Below are positions 51,971-60,288 of a DNA stretch of 63,280 nt, one piece after another. The stretch is from JALFST01 sp022779285. Its GTDB lineage: Bacteria; Bacillota; Clostridia; Tissierellales; Peptoniphilaceae. The stretch is from assembly GCA_050313895.1 (NCBI GenBank), contig JBNPMI010000012.1. One strand, 5' to 3'. Position 1 is the stretch's first letter. Each line of letters opens with the position of its first letter. The position numbers were made by a program, and so were the translations under genes. The notes under the pieces were generated by a model, which did not search any database, was not told the origin of the DNA, and saw only the letters and a program-made list of their open reading frames with translations.

Positions 51971-52468
51971 ATGGCGTGTTTGGAAAATATGCAGGTGTGG
52001 TTAGGAGATCGTGCTGCGTATAACGCAGGATCTTTGCGCGGAAAATGGTACAGTTTCCCCTTGGATGAGGAAGAAATTCGGGAAGATTTCGGGGAAGGTG
52101 CAGGAGAAATTTCTCCATTGGATTTTGAAGGATTTCCGTCACAGCTTCAATCGGAATACTATTCCATAGCAGAGTTAAACTCGATCTATCAAAGTCTGGA
52201 AGCGTTGGATTCGATTTTGCTTGAGTGTATCGATGAGCTGATGGCTGCCGGATATGATTTAGAGGATATCGAGCGCATCGGAAATGATTTTTATTATTAC
52301 GAGGGTTGTTTTTCCATGGCGGAGGTTGCGGAGGAAATGATTTCCGATGGTCTTTGGGATGTGCCGGATTCTTTACGGGACTATTTGGATTATGAAGCCA
52401 TTGGGCGCACTCTTGAGACAGAGGGGATTTATGTACCTTGTGACAATGGGATTTTCTCTATTTATTGA
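51971..52468 (+). CDS. ardA: ArdA antirestriction protein, copy 1
   Basis: ArdA is a DNA mimic that blocks type I restriction enzymes when the element enters a new host. The 165-residue protein is strongly acidic and has the family pattern GSLRGKWYSFPLDEEEIRED near 20-40, SEYYSIAELNSIYQSL near 62 and AAGYDLEDIERIGNDFYYYEG near 95. GGAGGA before the ATG at 51971 sets the start, 11 bases after tcpA. A close paralogue follows at 52506. In Tn916 the ArdA gene lies after orf20, not between orf21 and oriT. Confidence 0.9.
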   Translation: MACLENMQVWLGDRAAYNAGSLRGKWYSFPLDEEEIREDFGEGAGEISPLDFEGFPSQLQSEYYSIAELNSIYQSLEALDSILLECIDELMAAGYDLEDIERIGNDFYYYEGCFSMAEVAEEMISDGLWDVPDSLRDYLDYEAIGRTLETEGIYVPCDNGIFSIY

Positions 52469-52505
52469 TTGTTGAATTTTGAAAAACGAAGAGAGGGTTT
52501 GTCGG

Positions 52506-53000
52506 GTGCGTTTAGAAAATTTGAGGATTTGGTTCGGAGATCGTGCTGCGCGTCATGAAGGATCTTTACGCGGAAAATGGTACAGTTTCCCCTTGGATGA
52601 AGAGAAAATTCGGGAGGATTTCGGGAAAGGTTTGAGAAAAATCCAGCTATTCGCTTCTGAAGAGTTTCCACCGGAGCTTTGTTCGAAATATTATTCCATA
52701 GCAGAGCTTAATTCGATCTATCAAAGCTTGAAAGCGTTGGATCCGGTTTTATTGGAGCATCTTGCGGAGCTGATGGCTGCCGGATATGATTTAGAGGATA
52801 TCGAGCGTATCGGAAGTGATTTTTATTATTACGAGGGTTGTCATAGCATGGCGGAGGTTGCAGAGAAGAAGATTATGGGTAGTTCTTTGGATGTATCGGA
52901 TTTACTTCCCGAGTTTTTGGATTTTGAAAGAATGGGGTTTCTTTTTAAGACAGAGGGAAATTTTGTTGTTTGCGAGAATGGGGTTCTCGAATTGTATTGA
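52506..53000 (+). CDS. ardA: ArdA antirestriction protein, copy 2
   Basis: A second ArdA of 164 residues, very similar to copy 1 at protein level (GSLRGKWYSFPLDEEKIRED, YYSIAELNSIYQSLKALD, AAGYDLEDIERIGSDFYYYEG), with near-identical DNA over long parts of the 5' and middle regions. The copies diverge after about residue 120. A GTG start with AGAGAGG upstream aligns with copy 1; a TTG at 52479 would add nine residues. It is a tandem duplication, 37 bases apart. Confidence 0.88.
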   Translation: MRLENLRIWFGDRAARHEGSLRGKWYSFPLDEEKIREDFGKGLRKIQLFASEEFPPELCSKYYSIAELNSIYQSLKALDPVLLEHLAELMAAGYDLEDIERIGSDFYYYEGCHSMAEVAEKKIMGSSLDVSDLLPEFLDFERMGFLFKTEGNFVVCENGVLELY

Positions 53001-53032
53001 TTGTTGATTTTTGGATTGAAGATTTGGGGAAA

Positions 53033-53104
53033 ACGGACACGGGAAGCCCCCACGGCGGGGAACACCCGTCCGTGAGGGGCGGCGGCCGCTTGCGGCCGCC
53101 CCCC
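53033..53104. repeat. GC-rich double hairpin next to oriT
   Basis: The first hairpin pairs ACGGAC/GGG (33-43) with CCC/GTCCGT (65-73), with an inner CCCC/GGGG. The second pairs GGCGGCCGC at 53081-53089 with GCGGCCGCC at 53092-53100 across a two-T loop. Such structures next to a MOB-T oriT suit a relaxase binding site or a single-strand origin. Confidence 0.75.
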
Positions 53105-53106
53105 TT

Positions 53107-53131
53107 ACCCCACCCCTGCTAACAGGGGGGT
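53107..53131 (+). other. Origin of transfer (oriT)
   Basis: The bases ACCCCACCCC then TGCTAACAGGGGGGT form the inverted repeat and nick region typical of Tn916/ICEBs1-type oriT, as I recall it, where the relaxase nicks within GCTAACA. It lies between the ArdA genes and the relaxase gene, the expected position between orf21 and orf20. Confidence 0.82.
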
Positions 53132-53190
53132 AATCTTACACGAAATTCAATGAAAAAATGTAGAAAAACGTTGCAATTTACACATTTTCG

Positions 53191-53228
53191 AGTGTCCCAG
53201 AATTAACCTCTTTCTGGGACACTTTTTG
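53191..53228 (+). terminator. Intrinsic terminator or attenuator ahead of the relaxase gene
   Basis: AGTGTCCCAGAA at 53191-53202 pairs perfectly with TTCTGGGACACT at 53212-53223, then a T-run. The relaxase start is 47 bases further on, so it may regulate read-through or separate oriT from the gene. Confidence 0.8.
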
Positions 53229-53274
53229 AAATGGTCTTTTGATGCGGTTTTGCAATGAGAAAGGAGGTTGGAAC

Positions 53275-54549
53275 ATGAATGCAATTCCTCCTGATGTAGA
53301 TACCGATAATTTGGAGGAATTTTCTTTTGAGGAGTTTGCTTCCGAGAATCGGAAAGAGCTCGGGTACAGTGTCCGGAAGTTTTCGGAATTGGTAGGAATT
53401 TCGAAAAGTCGGATTCAGCGTGTGGAAGCGGGGCAGTCCCGGTATACGGAAGCGGAAAAACGGCTTTTGAAAGAAGCATTTTATGAGGTGTTTCCGGAGC
53501 GTTACGGCTATGTTTTGATCGATTATGTGCGGATTCGCTTTCCGACGATGGATTTGTACCGAATTTTGGATAAGGTGCTTGGCATTTCGCCAAAGTATTT
53601 GGCGCATGAAGACCGGGCGTTTTACGGATATGCGGAGCAGTTTCTTTTTGGAAACATTCGTCTGATGAAAGGGCAAGAGGAGAAACAAGGGGTCTTGCTG
53701 GAGATGTCCGGACACGGTTGCCGGGAGTTTGAATGTATTTTAGAAGCCAGGCGGGAAACTTGGCATGATTTTTTTGAAATGGTGGATACGCTGGAGGGCG
53801 TTTGGAAACGGTTGGATCTTGCCGTAGATGATATTCTCGGCATTTTGAGCGTTCCGCTTTTGATTCGAAAAATGGAAAACGGAGAATATCAAGGGCTTTG
53901 CCGGAACTGGAAGCAGTATCAATCCGGCGTTTTCATCAAAGAACGTGTGGAAGATCCTTCCGAGGTTTTGGGAATGGGACAGACGTTATATTTAGGCTCG
54001 ATGAAATCCGATATTTATTTTTGTATTTACGAAAAAGAAAAGGAGCAGCAAGTAAAGCTTGGGAGTGAGTATTTGGGCGGTGCGCCGGTGAATCGTGTGG
54101 AAATCCGGTTGATGAATGACCGAAGCAAACGGTCTGCGGAGCGTTTTTTGGAGACGGGAAACATGGGCACGGTAGCCTTTTCCATTCTTTATCGCTACAT
54201 TGCCTTTTTGGATTCGGAGGAAGGAATCGAAAAACGGAACTGGAAATATTCTCGTTTTTGGGAGCTTTTCTTACGCGGTGTGCGAGAGAGCTTTCCGCTG
54301 AGCTATCAGGCGGAAAAGCCGACCTTGGAGCGAACGAAGAAATGGATTGCGCGTCAGGTGGCGCCGAGTTTAAAGATGATTCTGCTTTGGGAGCTGGACA
54401 AGGATCGTGATTTTTTAGGGGATCTGTTGGATCGGACGGCGTTGTCCCGGAAACAACAAGCCATGCTGCGGAGTGTAAAAGCATCCTCGGAGGAGCTGCT
54501 TTCCAACAGCTATCGCAGGAATGCAGCATCGGATCGGAGGAGTTCATGA
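53275..54549 (+). CDS. MOB-T relaxase / replication initiator, Tn916 orf20-like
   Basis: A 424-residue Rep_trans-type relaxase that nicks oriT and may initiate rolling-circle replication of the excised element. An HTH lies near residues 28-50 (SVRKFSELVGISKSRIQRVEAG), and the catalytic core follows (RVRIRFPT-type strand, DLYRILDKVLGISPKY, YQSGVFIKERVED, APVNRVEIRLMNDRSK). AAGGAGG before 53275 sets the start. It immediately follows oriT. Confidence 0.88.
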   Translation: MNAIPPDVDTDNLEEFSFEEFASENRKELGYSVRKFSELVGISKSRIQRVEAGQSRYTEAEKRLLKEAFYEVFPERYGYVLIDYVRIRFPTMDLYRILDKVLGISPKYLAHEDRAFYGYAEQFLFGNIRLMKGQEEKQGVLLEMSGHGCREFECILEARRETWHDFFEMVDTLEGVWKRLDLAVDDILGILSVPLLIRKMENGEYQGLCRNWKQYQSGVFIKERVEDPSEVLGMGQTLYLGSMKSDIYFCIYEKEKEQQVKLGSEYLGGAPVNRVEIRLMNDRSKRSAERFLETGNMGTVAFSILYRYIAFLDSEEGIEKRNWKYSRFWELFLRGVRESFPLSYQAEKPTLERTKKWIARQVAPSLKMILLWELDKDRDFLGDLLDRTALSRKQQAMLRSVKASSEELLSNSYRRNAASDRRSS

Positions 54550-55127
54550 GACTTTGTGAAAAAGATTTGTCTTTGTATGTCGAGTTTCATCCGGCACGGT
54601 TTCCGAAAGACCGGGACGTTCCGTTGCGGTTTCAAAGAGGGTGGTTTTCCGTTCCGGTATCGAAAGAGGAAATTTGGGAACGGTTCGAGCTGACCGAGTC
54701 GTTATCGATTTCGGATTCGTTTTTTTTGTTTTGGGAATGGTATTCGCTTGATTTTTTGTTTTGCCGTCATGTTTGGGATTTGGAGAACGCTTTGCAAAAG
54801 ATGAATGCCTTTTCGGAAAGGATCTTGCAGACACCCGTTTCCGAGTTATGGGAATGGAAGCGGATGTCTTTGTCTCGGTCGCTGAGTGTGCGGGAGTTTT
54901 TGGAAACGTACGAGTGCCGGTATTTTCCCAATGTTTCGATCAAGCGTTTACATTTATGGATGCTTGTCGAGTTTGTCTGTACGGGCTATGAATGGGAAGC
55001 GGAAGAAACGGAGAACGGTTTTTTTGCCCTGAAAAATCGGAAACGGCCGTTTCCGAATTTTTCGGGATTCTCCGGCAAGACGCGGGAAGCGTATTTAGCG
55101 ATGCTGCGGAAGGACTGGAAACAATGA
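54546..55127 (+). CDS. Unknown ICE protein, possibly a diverged ArdA-like protein
   Basis: A 193-residue protein in the Tn916 orf19/orf18 position, where ArdA normally sits. The segment DVPLRFQRGWFSVPVSKEEIWERF near 26-48 resembles the ArdA start (LRGKWYSFPLDEEEIREDF), and WEWYSLDFLFCRHVWDLENALQ near 64 resembles the second ArdA motif. It is less acidic, Phe/Trp/Arg-rich and clearly diverged, so it may have lost or changed the DNA-mimic role. It overlaps the relaxase gene by four bases. Confidence 0.5.
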   Translation: MRLCEKDLSLYVEFHPARFPKDRDVPLRFQRGWFSVPVSKEEIWERFELTESLSISDSFFLFWEWYSLDFLFCRHVWDLENALQKMNAFSERILQTPVSELWEWKRMSLSRSLSVREFLETYECRYFPNVSIKRLHLWMLVEFVCTGYEWEAEETENGFFALKNRKRPFPNFSGFSGKTREAYLAMLRKDWKQ

Positions 55128-55138
55128 AGGAGGAAATG

Positions 55139-55360
55139 ATGAATATTGGACAAAATATGCTGAATTTTGTGACGACCAATGCGGGGCCTTTGGTGCTGAT
55201 GGGACTTGTGATTTTGGGTGTCATTTTCATTATGAAGCGAAAAACAACGGAGCTGATCGGAACGATCATTGTTGGAATTATTGCGGTGGGGCTTGTGTAT
55301 GATACGGCGGGCGTGAAGACGGTTCTGCTTTCCATTTGGAAAGCCATCATCGGCTCGTGA
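55139..55360 (+). CDS. TcpD-like small membrane protein
   Basis: A 73-residue membrane protein with two transmembrane helices (about 15-33 and 38-58). Such TcpD-like proteins precede TcpE in Gram-positive conjugation modules. AAGGAGG before ATG 55139 (or 55136) sets the start; the longer frame from 54992 is the shadow of the upstream gene. Confidence 0.7.
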   Translation: MNIGQNMLNFVTTNAGPLVLMGLVILGVIFIMKRKTTELIGTIIVGIIAVGLVYDTAGVKTVLLSIWKAIIGS

Positions 55361-55378
55361 TTTCGGATCGGAGGGCGT

Positions 55379-55756
55379 ATGCGTTTTCAGTCCTATTCGA
55401 CGCTTTGGAATGTGCGGAAGGTGATTTATTCGGTGAACGATTTGAAGCTTCCCTTTCCGGTGTCGGTGGCACAGATCGGATGGTTTACGGCGGTATTTTT
55501 GGTGGTTTTGGTTTTTCGCCATTTGCCGCCTTTGGTATGGGTGGAGAATCCCCTGTTTTTGTATTTTGTGTTTCCGGGTCTTCTGGCGTATGTGTTTTCC
55601 TCGAAGTCCTTTGACGGAAAACGCCCGCTTTCGTTTTTTTGGGGCTTGCTTTCTTTTTGTTTTCGAGGAAAAGAGACCTGGCAGGGGCGCGTTTTGAAAA
55701 AAGGAAGAAAGGACTTGGAAAATCGGAAAATCACGATGGTGAGTGTTTATGATTGA
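55379..55756 (+). CDS. TcpE-type conjugation protein, Tn916 orf17-like
   Basis: A 125-residue TcpE family protein with two transmembrane helices (about 33-50 and 58-76). The start MRFQSYSTLWNVRKVIYSVNDLKLPFPVSV and the end (FRGKETWQGRVLKKGRK) match the family plan. TcpE helps to assemble the channel with the VirB4 ATPase that follows, and the two genes overlap by eight bases. Confidence 0.85.
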   Translation: MRFQSYSTLWNVRKVIYSVNDLKLPFPVSVAQIGWFTAVFLVVLVFRHLPPLVWVENPLFLYFVFPGLLAYVFSSKSFDGKRPLSFFWGLLSFCFRGKETWQGRVLKKGRKDLENRKITMVSVYD

Positions 55757-58202
55757 TTTTGTGGAAAAGAATTTAGTTTGGAATGATCGGGGGGAAGTGT
55801 TTGCGTATTATGAGCTTTTGCCCTATAACTATTCGTTTTTATCCTTGGCGGAAAAAGAGGAAATTCAAGCCCGTTTCGCGTCTTTGGTGGGAACCTACAA
55901 AGCGGGAAAAATTCATGCGTTGGAAATTGCGACCAAACGGAGCTTATCGCAAATCGAAGCGCAATCGAAAACGGAGATTCGGGGGCCGCTCAAAGAATTC
56001 GGACTGAAAAACTTATCCTTGCAAACGGAGTGTTTACGAGAAACGCAAGGAGAATTTTTGATTGATTATCGTTATTTTATCGGCTTTCAGCTTTTGGTGA
56101 CGGATGTGGGATTTTCGTTTCATAAGGTCTGGGGGGATCTCCGAAAGGAAATCGAAAATTTTGTGTATTCGGTCAATCACCGCTTGATGGGTGAGATGGT
56201 ACGCAAAAGTGAGGTGGAAATTCATCGGTATCAGTTAGCGGAGGAGCTTCTCTTTGATCGCTTGCAAAGCCGGTTTTCGTTTCGAAAATTGGACGCGAAG
56301 GATATTGGGTATCTGCTGGCGCATTTTCAAGGCAACGATGCGGTCTCGTATGAAGATTTTGATTTTTCGATTCCCAAGGAAGCGCGGGACGGCTATCTTT
56401 GTACAAAAAAATACATGGCGATGGCGCCGGGGAGAAGTCATATTGAGGAGCATTTGCGGCATTTGAAAATTGATACGGAAGCGGGCACGCATTATGTTTC
56501 GTATCTGACGATCCATTATTTAACGGGCGAGCTTCTCTTTCCGTCTTCCGAGTTTTTTTACTATCAGTCGCAGCGGTTCCCGTTTCCGGTGGATACGAGT
56601 ATGCACGTAACGGTGATCCCCAATGAAAAGGCGGTGAAGGTCGTTCGTGGCAAGAAAATGGAAATGAAAGATATGGACGAGCACGCCTGGAAAAGCGGAG
56701 AGGAGACCGGAGGAAACGTTCTTGCTGCAAAAGAAGAGCTTTCCCATTTGGAAGATACCCTGGAAGCAACACGGGAGAATATGTATGAGCTTTCGTTTTT
56801 GGTACGTGTGGTCGCGGACAGTGAAGAGCAGTTAACCGCAAGGCTTGCGGAGGTGAAAGATTTTTATGAGCAGTATCATGTGAAAATGCTGGTTCCGATG
56901 GGGGATATGATCGGGTTTCATCGGGAATTTTATCCGGCTTCTGAGCGGTATCGCTCCGATTATGTGCAGCATGTACGATCCGATTTTCTTTCTTCCTTAG
57001 GGTTTGGTGCGACGCAGAAGCTCGGCGAGGATTTCGGACTGTATATCGGCTATTCCTTAGACAGTGGGAAAAATGTATACATCCGTCCGCAGTTAGCGGC
57101 GCAGGGGGTCAAGGGAAGCGTCACGAATGCGCTTGCGGCGGCTTTTTTAGGAAGTCTGGGGGGCGGAAAAAGCTTTGCGAACAACTTAATCGTGTATTTA
57201 TCGGTTCTTGCCGGAGCGAAGGCGCTGATCATTGATCCGAAGTCGGAGCGCGGCGGCTGGGAGAAGGCGCTTCCGGAGCTTGCCGGGCATGTGCAGATTT
57301 TGAATTTCACATCGGAGGAAGGAAACCGTGGACTTTTGGATCCCTATGTGATCTTGCAGGATCGCAAAGATAGTGATTCGCTGGCGCTGGAGATTTTGAC
57401 GTATTTAACGGGCGTTTCCCCGAAGGACGGGGAGAAGTTTCCGATTCTCCGTTCCGCCGTTCACCGGGTCTCGAAGCGCAAGCGTCCGGGACTGTTTCAT
57501 GTGATTGAGGAGCTTTCCAAAGAAAAGAATCCGGTGGGCGATGTCTTAGCGGCGCACATTTCCTCGTTTTTGGATTATGACTTTGCCAAGCTCCTGTTTT
57601 CGGACGGAACGGTGAAACGCAGCATTTCGTTTTTGCGTCCCTTAAACATTGTTCAAATTGAAGATCTGACGCTTCCCACTTTCGGTACGCCGCCGGAGGA
57701 TTACACATCCAAGGAAATGATTTCGATTTCGCTTCTTATGGTGCTTTCGATGTTTGCGTTGGATTTTATCAAGCTCAATCGCGGTGTGTTTAAGATTGTG
57801 GATATCGATGAAGCCTGGAACCTTTTGAATGTTCCGCAGGGGCGGCTGTTGGCGGATCGTCTGGTTCGAGAGGGGAGAAGCCGGAATGCCGGGGTGTATT
57901 TTGTCACGCAGAGCACAAAGGATCTCGCATCGGAAACGATTCAAAATAATATCGGGATGAAATTTGCGTTTCGTTCCCGGAATCAAAAGGAGGTGCAGGA
58001 GGTGTTGTCCTTTTTCGGACTGGATCCGACGGAGGAAAGCAATCAAAAACGGTTACAGGGGTTGGAAAACGGACAGTGTCTTTTTCAGGATATTTACGGT
58101 CATGTGGGCGTGATTCAGATTGACCCGTTATTTTCTGACCTTTTTGCAGCGTTTGACACCCGTCCGCAATGGAAACCGGAGGAGGTGGTGCCGGATGCGT
58201 AG
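55749..58202 (+). CDS. VirB4/ConE-type conjugation ATPase, Tn916 orf16-like
   Basis: An 817-residue ATPase that powers assembly and function of the type IV secretion-like channel. The start MIDFVEKNLVWNDRGEVFAYYEL is typical of the orf16 family. Walker A is LGSLGGGKSFANNLIVYL near 468, and Walker B FKIVDIDEAWNLLN near 680, with a VTQSTKDLASETIQNNIGMKFAFR sensor region. I chose ATG 55749 over a GTG six bases earlier. It overlaps the orf15-like gene by eight bases. Confidence 0.93.
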   Translation: MIDFVEKNLVWNDRGEVFAYYELLPYNYSFLSLAEKEEIQARFASLVGTYKAGKIHALEIATKRSLSQIEAQSKTEIRGPLKEFGLKNLSLQTECLRETQGEFLIDYRYFIGFQLLVTDVGFSFHKVWGDLRKEIENFVYSVNHRLMGEMVRKSEVEIHRYQLAEELLFDRLQSRFSFRKLDAKDIGYLLAHFQGNDAVSYEDFDFSIPKEARDGYLCTKKYMAMAPGRSHIEEHLRHLKIDTEAGTHYVSYLTIHYLTGELLFPSSEFFYYQSQRFPFPVDTSMHVTVIPNEKAVKVVRGKKMEMKDMDEHAWKSGEETGGNVLAAKEELSHLEDTLEATRENMYELSFLVRVVADSEEQLTARLAEVKDFYEQYHVKMLVPMGDMIGFHREFYPASERYRSDYVQHVRSDFLSSLGFGATQKLGEDFGLYIGYSLDSGKNVYIRPQLAAQGVKGSVTNALAAAFLGSLGGGKSFANNLIVYLSVLAGAKALIIDPKSERGGWEKALPELAGHVQILNFTSEEGNRGLLDPYVILQDRKDSDSLALEILTYLTGVSPKDGEKFPILRSAVHRVSKRKRPGLFHVIEELSKEKNPVGDVLAAHISSFLDYDFAKLLFSDGTVKRSISFLRPLNIVQIEDLTLPTFGTPPEDYTSKEMISISLLMVLSMFALDFIKLNRGVFKIVDIDEAWNLLNVPQGRLLADRLVREGRSRNAGVYFVTQSTKDLASETIQNNIGMKFAFRSRNQKEVQEVLSFFGLDPTEESNQKRLQGLENGQCLFQDIYGHVGVIQIDPLFSDLFAAFDTRPQWKPEEVVPDA

Positions 58203-60288
58203 AAAGAAAAAAATCGGGATTTGTCTTTTTCTTCTTCTCATTTTCGGCATTTTTTTTCTTTCCTTCCTGGGAAGCTCCTCGCACGCCGTCGGGTTTACGG
58301 ATTCGCAGGTCAATCCGGAGATTTTGTATCAGCGCTATCCGCAGGAAGCGTATAATCTGGACTTTTATGTCGATACTGGGTGGGACTGGTTCCCGACGGA
58401 GTGGGCAAACGGATTGTCGCATACCGTTTCCTATTTGTTTTATGGACTGACAAATTTTTTGTGGTGGATTTTGCGAATGATGAACAGCGTTTTGAATTCG
58501 ATTGTGAAAATGGCGTTTTCGCTCGATTTTCTTTCGGATCTTTCGGATACGCTTGCTCAATCGATTCAGTCCATCGCCGGTGTGGATGCGGGAGGGAATC
58601 TTTTGCCGGGAGGATTTTTCGGCGGATTTCTTCTGCTCCTCATTGCCTGTGCGGGCGTTTGCTTTGTGTATCTGACGCTTTTCAAGCGGCGGTTTGCTTC
58701 CGGGATTTCTATGCTTTTGAGCTTTGTGTTGGTCTTTGTGCTCTCCGGTTTTTTTATCGTGAATGCGCCGAAGGTGATTTCTTTGGCGAACGGCTTTTCG
58801 GAAGAGTTGAGCGAAGCCGTCTTAAATTTGGGCTCATCGATTCTTCCGGAGGATGCGTCCCGGGAGGCGGAGCCGGTGGAACGGGTGGTCAATTCGGTGT
58901 TTTCCATGCAGGTTTACCGTCCGTGGGTGGCCCTGCAATTCGGAACCACGGATGAGGAGAAGGATTCGATCGGCGAGCGTGCGAAGGCGCTTTTGGAAGC
59001 GGATCGATCGGCGGCAGGGGAGATGCAATTTGAGGTGTTGGAGGATGGCACCGTAGCGCCGAAGGTGCAGGAGGAAGGGGAAAATTCCAGAAGAAATCTT
59101 GTGAAGCAGGAGGTGACGGATCGCAAGAATGAATATCTATCGGAGGGACACGTGTATGACCGTTTGGCAACGGTGGTAATTCTTCTTCTGATTTCTTGTG
59201 TGACATCGTTACAAATCGGTGCGCTTTGTCTTTCCATGGTCGGTACGCAGGTGTTTTTTATCCTGCACTTGTTTCTCTTTCCGTTTCAGGCGGTTTTTGC
59301 GATGATTCCGGGCAACGGTCGAACGGCGGTCAATGCCTTCATTCGGCTGTTTAACACGCTCATTTCCCGAAGCATTGTGATTTTTGTTGTGACGATTTCT
59401 TTTTTCCTATCGAATGTTCTTTTGCAATTGACGGGAACGTACCCGTTGTTTTTGATTTCCCTTTTGCAGCTGGCGGTGTTTTTCCTTTTTAAGTCTTCTC
59501 TGATGAAGATTTTAGGATATTTCGCTCTTTCGGATGTGGGAAAAGAGGGCGTACATGCGGTGAAAAATGAGCTTCGGAGCTTACGCAATGTGGGACATAC
59601 CGCAAAAGGCTTTGTGCTGGGTGCGGTTGCCGGAGTCAAAAAGCCGTTTCAGAAATGGCATACCGGAGGAGGAAGGCGTTCGTCTCTTTCGGCGCGTCCG
59701 AGCGGGAACGTACCCGCTGCTTCGCAAGGCATAAGGAAAGACGCGGCGGGAAGCAAGGGAGCGTTTGGTGCAGAAACCGGAAAGGATTCTTGGAATCCCC
59801 GGAAAGGAGCCGGGAAAATAGGAGAAGAAAGGAATGAAGAGAAAACGAGAAAACCGGGAGAAGCGGCGGGAGCCTTTTTCCGGACGGGAAATCCGGCGCG
59901 TTCGTCTTGGGATTCCCGAAAAGCGGTGGATGCGAAAAAAGATTCCCGGGCGCGCGGATCGGAGAAAGAAGCCGGACAGCGGTCATTTTCCGGGAATGTG
60001 AATTCGACTTTTCGAGGAGAATTCCAAAAGCAGAATTTTTCCGGTGCGAAGACGGGAAGCGCTTCTCAAACGGAGTTTGCGGAACGTTCCTATTGGGAAA
60101 CTCGTGCGCAGTCCTCAAAAACACTTGCGCAAAAACGAAGAGAGGAATCTTGGAAGCGCCGGGAACCGAAGAAATCTCCGAAGTATGTCAAAGATGATGG
60201 GCGGATGTCGAAGGAAGAGCGGGCAGAATGGGTGAAAAAGAAGCTGGCGTATTCGATGAAAGCAAACTTGCGCGGAGATGGGAAATGA
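58195..60288 (+). CDS. Polytopic channel protein, Tn916 orf15-like (VirB6-type)
   Basis: A 697-residue membrane protein likely forming the inner-membrane conjugation channel. A signal-like hydrophobic segment lies near 6-24 and several transmembrane helices follow (about 75-100, 140-160, 170-195, and a cluster at 320-450). The C-terminal 200 residues are Ser/Arg/Lys-rich and low-complexity, probably cytoplasmic. GGAGGAGG before the ATG at 58195 sets the start; the frame from 58120 is a shadow. Confidence 0.85.
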   Translation: MRRKKKIGICLFLLLIFGIFFLSFLGSSSHAVGFTDSQVNPEILYQRYPQEAYNLDFYVDTGWDWFPTEWANGLSHTVSYLFYGLTNFLWWILRMMNSVLNSIVKMAFSLDFLSDLSDTLAQSIQSIAGVDAGGNLLPGGFFGGFLLLLIACAGVCFVYLTLFKRRFASGISMLLSFVLVFVLSGFFIVNAPKVISLANGFSEELSEAVLNLGSSILPEDASREAEPVERVVNSVFSMQVYRPWVALQFGTTDEEKDSIGERAKALLEADRSAAGEMQFEVLEDGTVAPKVQEEGENSRRNLVKQEVTDRKNEYLSEGHVYDRLATVVILLLISCVTSLQIGALCLSMVGTQVFFILHLFLFPFQAVFAMIPGNGRTAVNAFIRLFNTLISRSIVIFVVTISFFLSNVLLQLTGTYPLFLISLLQLAVFFLFKSSLMKILGYFALSDVGKEGVHAVKNELRSLRNVGHTAKGFVLGAVAGVKKPFQKWHTGGGRRSSLSARPSGNVPAASQGIRKDAAGSKGAFGAETGKDSWNPRKGAGKIGEERNEEKTRKPGEAAGAFFRTGNPARSSWDSRKAVDAKKDSRARGSEKEAGQRSFSGNVNSTFRGEFQKQNFSGAKTGSASQTEFAERSYWETRAQSSKTLAQKRREESWKRREPKKSPKYVKDDGRMSKEERAEWVKKKLAYSMKANLRGDGK

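Noticed and set aside
56173..56841. 222-residue frame antisense to the VirB4 gene
   Set aside because: The composition is Pro/Ser/His-rich, no start signal is present, and the plus strand holds a well-supported ATPase gene.
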